Positions 62,101-64,000 of a stretch of DNA of 64,000 nt are shown here, piece by piece. The notes under the pieces are model-generated. The model worked only from the letters and a program-made list of their open reading frames with translations. It made no database searches and was not told the DNA's origin. The stretch spans positions 48,620,714-48,684,713 of the forward strand of contig CM049320.1 of the NCBI GenBank assembly GCA_026874595.1, given 5' to 3'. The position numbers and the translations under genes are program-made. This DNA comes from Sipunculus nudus (lineage: Eukaryota > Annelida > Sipuncula > Golfingiida > Sipunculidae). The stretch's first letter is position 1. Each line of letters opens with the position of its first letter.

Positions 62101-62966
62101 TTGCCGCACCCTGTCTCACCACTAATTACTGTGACCTGGTTGCTGTTAATGACATCTATGATTTTCTGTAAGGGAAAATGAGAGGCAAATACATTAACAT
62201 GTAAAAACAAAATGCGACTGCACAAAACTGTAACTAAAGATTCTGGTCATGTAAATACACAGGGCCTTCAGGAATGTGGGCCGGGGTAAGCATTTGTGAT
62301 GCTTGAAATCTCTTTCATGTGCTCCCCTCTTAGGGTCCAAGCATCGAATGGGATGCGAGAATATCATACTGTAGGACTGACAGGATCAAACAATGCCCTT
62401 GTAGCTGGCACTGAATACTGTCGACTGCCTTGAACAAATCGGTCAGTCTTGTAAACACTGCACTGCCAACTGACCCTTACAATTCACTTAATCATGTAAT
62501 CATATAATGACATTATTTTTAATCATATAATGATCTAATGATCCAATAATTACATAAAATACAAATATGATCTAGTTACACATATTATATCCCATTGGGA
62601 CACTTCAAACTCAGATGAGACTCTCCATCATTTTGGCCTGAGCGTCCCAGTCTCTTAAAAATGTTTTTCTTATTGAATTTCCTGATATACAGATAAAATT
62701 TTCAAATAATTGTTATTTCCCTGTCATACAGTTATCAAGGCAGATGTGTTGTACAGATTATGAATATGATGTGATATGACTTGTACACCATACTGTAAGA
62801 CATACTGCTGTTACCTCTCTCATTTGGTAGCTGGGCAGCTTCTTCCTGAACTTGAGCATCTGTTTGTACTTGGTACTGGTGTCATGTTTCTTAGCGAGCT
62901 CGGCCTGCAGTCTCTCATCCAGAGCCTGGTCACGGTGCGCCCCTAGTAAAACCGGTCTGGACTCCT
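23017..62966 (-). CDS. DHX36: DHX36-like DEIH-box helicase, 3' 23 exons (5' end outside window)
   Basis: ATP-dependent 3'-5' helicase family that in other animals unwinds G-quadruplex DNA and RNA (family knowledge). Seen: 23 exons with AG/GT borders, all phases compatible, 827 codons from mid-protein to TAG at 23017. Motif [11 protein letters not shown], Ia [44 protein letters not shown] and [10 protein letters not shown] appear in order, followed by the winged-helix/ratchet part ([12 protein letters not shown]), an OB-fold region ([22 protein letters not shown]) and a C-terminal tail ([11 protein letters not shown]). Exon order and residue spacing agree with what I recall of vertebrate DHX36 better than DHX57, DHX29 or YTHDC2. 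The N-terminal DHX36-specific motif would lie to the right of the window. Exons (minus strand): 62966-62815, 62165-62091, 61784-61689, 57958-57879, 55726-55652, 55091-54925, 53753-53672, 51255-51127, 49749-49647, 45800-45713, 43946-43826, 42954-42811, 42454-42337, 41717-41619, 38522-38349, 37233-37147, 35767-35690, 32993-32894, 32386-32296, 31844-31724, 30535-30461, 24331-24254, 23169-23017. Confidence 0.9.
23700..23905. repeat. Intronic repeat, about 45-57 bp, four copies
   Basis: AGAATCTGACCAATCAAACA followed by a GTCATCCCATCAT segment, four times with unequal spacing, in the last intron of the helicase. It is not adjacent to either junction. Confidence 0.8.
24254..24331 (-). CDS. DHX36: DHX36-like penultimate exon: [14 protein letters not shown]
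   Basis: 78 bp, 26 codons. It encodes [20 protein letters not shown] and then IARIVQ. Acceptor used here: TTTGTTTTAG at 24332-24341. About 114 copies of this acceptor plus the first 34 exon bases continue to 29475. The copy at 24331 is chosen because it is the only one contiguous with the rest of the exon, and most other copies would add in-frame TAA or TAG. Confidence 0.93.
24300..29475 (-). repeat. 45-bp minisatellite made of the penultimate-exon 3' splice site
   Basis: About 114 diverged tandem copies of a 45-bp unit. On the minus strand each unit reads TTTGTAACAG (acceptor) followed by GATAATGGTGAGGACTGTAT and the rest of the first 34 bases of the adjacent exon. Variants are TAACAG, TTACAG and TTTTAG. 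Units with TTACAG stay open in frame (for example 29285-29440), whereas TAACAG units carry a stop. A higher-order period of 810 bp (18 units) is visible: rare variants at 25541, 25681 and 25981 recur at 26351, 26491 and 26791. Confidence 0.95.
29476..30460. other. Helicase intron, mostly unique
   Basis: No coding sequence. It holds a C22 homopolymer (29601-29622) and a GGATGGATGGA run at 30332-30360. Confidence 0.6.
30461..30535 (-). CDS. DHX36: DHX36-like exon: [12 protein letters not shown]
   Basis: 75 bp, 25 codons, phase 0. It encodes [20 protein letters not shown] and then ITARK, matching the SPYCLLFFGG region characteristic of DHX36. Acceptor TTTCTGCAG, donor GTGATCAG. Confidence 0.95.
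30826..31716 (-). repeat. 23-bp minisatellite seeded at a 5' splice site
   Basis: About 38 units of 23 bp. On the minus strand the unit is GTAACTCCTTCCTGCATCAT plus TGT. It begins with the same GTAACTCC that forms the donor of the exon ending at 31724, so the array starts within 16 bases of the splice site. Confidence 0.92.
31724..31844 (-). CDS. DHX36: DHX36-like exon: OB-fold, AVHPKSVN
   Basis: 121 bp. It encodes [20 protein letters not shown] and ends [20 protein letters not shown] is the nucleic-acid-contacting OB-fold loop of the family. Donor GTAACTCC is the first 8 bases of the downstream 23-bp repeat unit. Confidence 0.95.
32296..32386 (-). CDS. DHX36: DHX36-like exon: OB-fold, [14 protein letters not shown]
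   Basis: 91 bp. It encodes [20 protein letters not shown] and then [11 protein letters not shown] across the junction. The donor GTAAGAAAC is inferred from frame: two bases (AA) join G of the next exon. [12 protein letters not shown] is the DUF1605/OB-fold signature. Confidence 0.94.
32894..32993 (-). CDS. DHX36: DHX36-like exon: before OB-fold
   Basis: 100 bp. It encodes [20 protein letters not shown] and then [13 protein letters not shown]. The ATG at the start is internal; TTGTTTACAG directly before it is the acceptor. That acceptor and the first 12 exon bases form part of every unit of the 46-bp minisatellite. Confidence 0.94.
32994..33141 (-). repeat. 46-bp minisatellite, exon-proximal block
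   Basis: Three units carrying the acceptor TTGTTTACAG and exon start ATGCTGGCTAAC of the exon at 32894-32993, each followed by an intron-derived segment. The array is interrupted here by an inserted 1.47-kb element and resumes at 34612. Confidence 0.93.
33142..34607. mobile_element. 1.47-kb element inserted in the 46-bp minisatellite
   Basis: Splits one repeat unit with an ACAA duplication (33138-33141, 34608-34611). The left end has a hairpin (GTAGTCG/CGACTAC) and TATCCGCCAAAA; the right end has the inverse TTTTGGCGGAT. The inside has four tandem 280-bp units carrying AGGTGGCGCCACCT palindromes, then a GGTCAAGGTCA segment and a (CGG)n run at 34543-34561. No coding sequence. Confidence 0.7.
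33290..34415. repeat. 280-bp tandem units with GTGGCGCCACC palindrome
   Basis: GTAGGTGGCGCCACCTGT recurs at 33291, 33569, 33849 and 34129 (spacing 278-280). Each unit contains a second palindrome-bearing half (GTTGCAGGTGGCGCCACCTT), so units are themselves two related halves of about 140 bp. Confidence 0.85.
34612..35505 (-). repeat. 46-bp minisatellite, distal block
   Basis: About 19 further units of the same 46-bp acceptor-containing repeat, with scattered single-base variants (for example GTTAGCC/GTCAGCC on the plus strand). It ends in a CATA microsatellite at 35513-35536. Confidence 0.93.
35690..35767 (-). CDS. DHX36: DHX36-like exon: GWERAKSRG
   Basis: 78 bp, 26 codons, phase 0. It encodes [20 protein letters not shown] and then SQSTLK, as in the end of the ratchet domain. 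Donor GTATAATAT is partly duplicated downstream. Confidence 0.94.
36476..37146 (-). repeat. 55-bp minisatellite seeded at a 5' splice site
   Basis: About 12 units. On the minus strand each contains CATGCTGGCCAACGCATTCA, then AG and the donor GTAGATAACA. It thus copies the last seven codons of the exon at 37147-37233 together with its donor. Confidence 0.94.
37147..37233 (-). CDS. DHX36: DHX36-like exon: ratchet domain, [10 protein letters not shown]
   Basis: 87 bp, 29 codons, phase 0. It encodes [20 protein letters not shown] and then HIMLANAFK. The end of the exon and its donor GTAGATAAC make up the downstream 55-bp minisatellite unit. Confidence 0.95.
38349..38522 (-). CDS. DHX36: DHX36-like exon: ratchet domain
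   Basis: 174 bp, 58 codons. It encodes [20 protein letters not shown] and then [20 protein letters not shown], both hallmarks of the HA2/ratchet region. Its acceptor is repeated three times (38512-38625). Confidence 0.96.
38512..38630 (-). repeat. Three tandem copies of an acceptor (about 47 bp)
   Basis: The acceptor and exon start (TTGTAG then GAGGCTTT on the minus strand) at 38522 recur at about 38570 and 38618, spaced 47 and 48 bp apart, in the intron upstream of the ratchet-domain exon. Confidence 0.85.
39389..39544. repeat. DIRS left inverted terminal repeat
   Basis: GTGAGCTTTTCTGTATTAAT and onward; pairs with 41368-41525 in inverse orientation with few differences. Confidence 0.88.
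39585..39696. other. DIRS internal complementary region
   Basis: 39585-39646 is the reverse complement of the left outer end. 39648-39696 is the reverse complement of the right outer end. In DIRS elements this region templates joining of the ends into a circle (family knowledge). Confidence 0.82.
39754..40605 (-). pseudogene. DIRS tyrosine recombinase C-terminus fused to gag remainder
   Basis: 283-residue open frame. The first half is Pro/Ser-rich gag-like. After a poly-Gly run (C19 tract, 40157-40180) comes the recombinase end: [20 protein letters not shown] (H-x-x-R) and [11 protein letters not shown] (catalytic Tyr). The upstream catalytic Arg and the whole RT region are missing. The open frame crosses the deletion junction, so it encodes a chimera with no expected activity. 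Confidence 0.75.
40590..41248 (-). pseudogene. DIRS gag-like ORF, N-terminal part
   Basis: Starts [15 protein letters not shown] at 41248 with three C-x2-C pairs (CVSC, CFTC, CFYC), then a Pro/Ser-rich region that changes frame near a C/G homopolymer (40990-41011). It joins the next frame at about 40600. Confidence 0.65.
41368..41525. repeat. DIRS right inverted terminal repeat
   Basis: Inverse copy of the left repeat, containing GGATACACCTGAACGAGGCG; differs by scattered substitutions. Confidence 0.88.
41619..41717 (-). CDS. DHX36: DHX36-like exon: winged helix
   Basis: 99 bp, 33 codons, phase 0 at both ends. It encodes [20 protein letters not shown] and then [13 protein letters not shown] (DPPS-type winged-helix motif). 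Donor GTGAGTTG. The next intron holds the DIRS-like element. Confidence 0.94.
42337..42454 (-). CDS. DHX36: DHX36-like exon: after motif VI
   Basis: 118 bp. It encodes [20 protein letters not shown] and then [19 protein letters not shown], the conserved end of RecA2 leading into the winged helix. Donor GTAAACCC. Confidence 0.95.
42662..42840 (-). repeat. Three tandem copies of an exon end plus donor (53 bp)
   Basis: The exon end encoding RRGRAGR with donor GTGAGTTAG is followed by two diverged copies 53 bp apart; the donor cores CACCTG (plus strand) start at 42808, 42755 and 42702. All three keep a GT donor. Confidence 0.85.
42811..42954 (-). CDS. DHX36: DHX36-like exon: motifs V-VI
   Basis: 144 bp. 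It encodes [16 protein letters not shown], then [14 protein letters not shown]; the latter is motif VI with its arginine finger. The donor GGGCAG/GTGAGTTAG and the end of the exon are duplicated twice downstream. Confidence 0.96.
43546..43780. repeat. 18-bp tandem repeat
   Basis: About 13 copies of AATCAGGGATCACACACT in the intron. It lies 45 bp from the donor at 43825 and does not include it, so it is an ordinary intronic minisatellite. Confidence 0.9.
43826..43946 (-). CDS. DHX36: DHX36-like exon: motif V
   Basis: 121 bp. It encodes [20 protein letters not shown] and ends [12 protein letters not shown] across the junction (motif V). Acceptor TTTTCCAG/GTCAGT. The acceptor region is tandemly copied just upstream. 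Confidence 0.95.
43926..44040 (-). repeat. 44-bp acceptor duplication, about 2.5 copies
   Basis: The acceptor and exon start of the motif V exon (plus-strand GGTATCAATCTATACTGACC) recur at 43928, 43972 and 44016, exactly 44 bp apart. The third copy is diverged. Confidence 0.88.
45405..45765 (-). repeat. 50-bp minisatellite of exon end plus donor
   Basis: Six to seven units of about 50 bp. On the minus strand they carry the exon end (AAAGTCCATGAAGCTTTGCA-like) and the donor CAA/GTAAGCT of the motif IV exon. The first unit overlaps the exon itself. Confidence 0.9.
45713..45800 (-). CDS. DHX36: DHX36-like exon: motif [10 protein letters not shown]
   Basis: 88 bp. It encodes [20 protein letters not shown] and then LQRERFYNT. 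Two donors are possible: AAAG/GTTTTAT at 45726 would put a stop in the next exon, whereas CACAA/GTAAGC at 45712 gives an open frame (A + GT) with the expected family length. I therefore used 45713 as the last base. Confidence 0.9.
46108..49434 (+). mobile_element. Interspersed repeat, long copy, with nested insert
   Basis: Begins AACAAGGGACCTATGGGTCA and ends in a hairpin (TAGCTCAG...CTGAGCTA) followed by AAAAA. It matches 12534-14504 over most of that copy's length. An insert at about 46200-47187 carries about 300-bp palindrome-containing tandem units and ends GGGCTGAGGGCTAAAAAA. Only short, unsupported frames. Confidence 0.65.
49647..49749 (-). CDS. DHX36: DHX36-like exon: RecA2 start
   Basis: 103 bp. 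It encodes [20 protein letters not shown] and then [14 protein letters not shown], matching the STVDVIE...LNLIVALIRHI helix of DHX36. Its acceptor TTTCAG/ATTCTCTC is the source of the adjacent 44-bp minisatellite. Donor GTTTGTGT. Confidence 0.93.
49742..50375 (-). repeat. 44-bp minisatellite of an acceptor
   Basis: About 14 units. Each contains TATTTCAG/ATACTCTCAC on the minus strand, a copy of the acceptor and first bases of the exon at 49647-49749. Units differ by one or two bases (CTAGTGAGAG/CCAGTGAAAG, plus strand). Confidence 0.92.
51127..51255 (-). CDS. DHX36: DHX36-like exon: variable linker insert
   Basis: 129 bp, phase-compatible on both sides. It encodes a basic, Gln/Asn-rich stretch ([20 protein letters not shown] and onward) at the poorly conserved insert between RecA1 and RecA2. 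It is placed by position and frame rather than similarity, so confidence is lower than for its neighbours. Confidence 0.82.
51700..51863 (-). repeat. 44-46-bp donor minisatellite, distal part
   Basis: Units with GAGATACTCTGGTACATTAC (minus strand), derived from the end and donor of the exon at 53672-53753. They are separated from the main block by the inserted element at 51864-53271. Confidence 0.88.
51864..53271. mobile_element. TA-flanked DNA element with terminal inverted repeats
   Basis: 1,408 bp inserted in a minisatellite with TA duplications (51862-51863, 53272-53273). Ends CTGTAGATTCAGAAAT and, inverted, CTGTAGATTCAGATAAT. Sub-terminal TTCGTGG motifs occur at both ends. No transposase is visible. 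It resembles non-autonomous elements common in mollusc genomes (from memory). Confidence 0.75.
53272..53715 (-). repeat. 44-46-bp donor minisatellite, exon-proximal part
   Basis: About nine units carrying GGACACTGTAGAGATACTCA and donor G/GTACATTAC. They copy the last eight codons (EDTVEILR) of the adjacent exon with its donor. Confidence 0.9.
53672..53753 (-). CDS. DHX36: DHX36-like exon: [16 protein letters not shown]
   Basis: 82 bp. It encodes [20 protein letters not shown] and then EDTVEILR. The PGFTFPV segment is a hallmark of the RecA1-RecA2 linker in DHX36-type helicases. The donor CTCAG/GTACATTAC is the seed of the flanking minisatellite. Confidence 0.94.
54226..54640 (-). repeat. 18-bp tandem repeat near a donor
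   Basis: Irregular 12/18-bp repeat (ACTGAGACAAGGACAAGG, plus strand). The intron start GTATGTCTCAGTACTTGTGC at 54924 resembles the unit (GTCTCAGTCCTTGTC), so it may also have grown from the splice donor. About 250 bp of unrelated sequence now lies between them. The long open frames in it are repeat artefacts. Confidence 0.8.
54925..55091 (-). CDS. DHX36: DHX36-like exon: DEIH box and SAT motif
   Basis: 167 bp. It contains [15 protein letters not shown] (motif II, DEIH rather than DEAH, as in DHX36) and [17 protein letters not shown] (motif III, SAT), so it carries the catalytic Mg/ATP residues. It ends with one base of a Gly codon. Its donor lies next to an 18-bp tandem repeat with related sequence. 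Confidence 0.95.
55652..55726 (-). CDS. DHX36: DHX36-like exon: TTGIML (motif Ib)
   Basis: 75 bp. It encodes [20 protein letters not shown] and then LVSDP. The TTG segment is motif Ib. It ends two bases into a Pro codon completed by the next exon. Donor GTAAGTGA is close to consensus. Confidence 0.94.
56400..57545 (+). repeat. Palindrome-family interspersed repeat in intron
   Basis: Blocks GACCAACATTTGCACAAAAC, GGTGATGCTAGCTCC and CAGGTGGCACCACCTAT, ending TAAGCTCACAGGTTCACTAAAA; a copy of the family at 16.6 and 60.4 kb. No gene. Confidence 0.65.
57879..57958 (-). CDS. DHX36: DHX36-like exon: [10 protein letters not shown]
   Basis: 80 bp, starts in phase 0 and leaves two bases (TG) that join the C of the next exon. 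It encodes [20 protein letters not shown] then YQIRLD, the conserved stretch after motif Ia. The 3.7-kb intron upstream is filled with interspersed repeats. Confidence 0.93.
58262..61496 (+). repeat. Composite interspersed repeat in intron
   Basis: Left end TGTCATGATGCTCAGCTGAA and right end GTCAGCTGAGCTAAAAAC resemble the termini of the 12.5- and 46.1-kb copies. The inside (59540-61250) is a plus-oriented copy of the palindrome family seen inverted at 1-1688. Short open frames (58785-59242) belong to AGGTCACAGTGACCTAATTT-type repeats. No gene. Confidence 0.55.
61689..61784 (-). CDS. DHX36: DHX36-like exon: RecA1 motif Ia
   Basis: 96 bp, 32 codons, phase 0 at both ends. [20 protein letters not shown] leads into [10 protein letters not shown], which is motif Ia (nucleic-acid contact). 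Acceptor GACTTTCAG, donor GTTAGTAT. Confidence 0.95.
62091..62165 (-). CDS. DHX36: DHX36-like exon: Walker A (motif I)
   Basis: 75 bp, phase 0 at both ends. It encodes [20 protein letters not shown], continuing [14 protein letters not shown] is the DEAH-family P-loop that binds ATP. Acceptor CCCTTACAG, donor GTGAGACT. Confidence 0.95.
62815..62966 (-). CDS. DHX36: DHX36-like exon: linker before RecA1
   Basis: First exon visible. The acceptor ATCATCAG precedes AGGAGTCC and the donor is GTAACAGC. It starts two bases into a codon left over from an exon outside the window and ends in phase 0. It encodes a charged helical stretch ending [13 protein letters not shown], the typical lead-in to motif I in this helicase family (the LPSY / Q-motif-like region). 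Confidence 0.88.
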
Positions 62967-63394
62967 CTGATGATCAAACACCACAATCAATTAACAATAT
63001 CATGTTATCCACACAAATTATCTTTAAGGCAGGCTGTTTATGATACACAGAGATCTGTCATGACAAACCATCCTACTACTAATCTATCCATCAAATCTGA
63101 CCAAAGTCTGAACGACATATTTTGATTTAAATTTGCAAAGAGCTTCAGATTTTACATATTCTAAAACAGAAGCACTGAAAAATTACCATATATCCAAAGT
63201 TAATAAAAATACATGTCTTATTGATAGCTGTAAATACAACAGCAAATGTTTTACCATCTGAAGTTATGATTGGATTAAAATCACAAAAAGACAACCTGCC
63301 TACTTCAGCTCATTTTTAGGTAAATCAAAGTTTAATTATCTTCTAATTTACTATACCAGCCAAATACTGAATATATTTCAGTTTTACTGTACAT

Positions 63395-64000
63395 GCTGAC
63401 GCAGATGACATTACCCTCAAATGCAAATAGACATATAGTATTACAAATTGAAATGTGGAATTCAAACTGAATGTGTTATTACAAATGAAAAAGTAAAATT
63501 CAAACTGAATGTAGTATTACAATTGGAAATGTGGAATTCAAGTTGAAGGTAGTATTACAAATGGAAATGTGGAATTCAAACTGAATGTGGTATTACAAAT
63601 GGAAATGTGGAATTCAAACTGAATGAGTATTATAAATGGAAATATGGAATACTTCTTGAAAGTGGTATTACAAATGGAAATGTGGAATTCAAACTGAATG
63701 TGGTATTACAAATGGAAATGTGGGATTCAAACTGAATGTGTATTACAAATAGAAATGTGGAATACTTCTTGAAAGTGGTATTACAAATGGATATATGGAA
63801 TCCAAATTAAATGTAGTATTACAAACGGAAACGTTGAAATCAAATTGAATATGGTATAACAAATGGAAATGAGGAATTCAAATTGAATGTGGTATTACTA
63901 TTAGAAATGTGGAATTCATATTGAATGTGGTTTAACAAATGAAAATGTAAAATACCATTTTAATGTGGTATAACAAATGGAAATGTGAAATTCGAATTGA
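63395..64000. repeat. About 34-bp tandem repeat at the right edge
   Basis: Some 17 diverged copies of GGTATTACAAATGGAAATGT GGAATTCAAACTGAAT. It lies upstream of the first visible exon and continues past the window. Its relation to a splice site cannot be judged. Confidence 0.85.

Noticed and set aside
62852-63043. Plus-strand frame over the first visible exon
   Set aside because: Shadow of the minus-strand helicase exon.
1-64000. Bacterial or viral origin
   Set aside because: GT-AG introns, LINE, DIRS and LTR elements and minisatellites throughout show animal nuclear DNA.

Overview
The window is eukaryotic nuclear DNA from an animal. It holds one large intron-rich gene on the minus strand, set in very repeat-dense DNA. 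The gene's divergence from vertebrates, a Ty3/Gypsy element with Gmr1-type domain order, a DIRS element and short interspersed repeats rich in GTGGCGCCACC palindromes suggest a marine invertebrate, most likely a mollusc. The species assignment is inference.

The only host gene I can support is a DEAH/DEIH-box helicase, best matched to DHX36 (RHAU/G4R1, the G-quadruplex resolvase). It runs right to left from 62966 to the stop codon at 23017. I placed 23 coding exons (2,486 bp, about 827 codons) whose phases all join without a break. They cover the RecA1, RecA2, winged-helix/ratchet, OB-fold and C-terminal extension. The first exons (N-terminal G4-binding part) lie beyond the right edge.

The most striking property of this gene is that about ten minisatellites in its introns start exactly at an exon/intron junction. 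Each repeat unit carries a copy of the splice site plus a few codons of exon. The largest (24.3-29.5 kb, about 114 units of 45 bp) repeats the 3' splice site and first 34 bp of the penultimate exon. Others repeat acceptors (33.0-35.5, 38.5, 43.9 and 49.7-50.4 kb) or donors (30.8-31.7, 36.5-37.1, 42.7, 45.4-45.7, 51.7-53.7 and probably 54.2-54.6 kb).

Left part (1-20 kb): a mosaic of old interspersed repeats. At 4.2-12.3 kb there is a three-level nest. A LINE remnant (minus strand) is split by a decayed Ty3/Gypsy element (4319-11741) with the copia-like order PR-IN-RT-RH. That element is split inside its integrase by a 437-bp miniature LTR element (8328-8764, minus strand). Its 158-bp LTRs contain a tRNA-like Pol III unit (A box, B box, T run).

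Right part: introns of the helicase contain an internally deleted DIRS-type retroelement (39342-41547), a TA-flanked element with terminal inverted repeats (51864-53271), a 1.47-kb element inserted in a minisatellite (33142-34607), and several copies of the palindrome-bearing repeat families. I see no RNA genes, CRISPR arrays or bacterial-type features.
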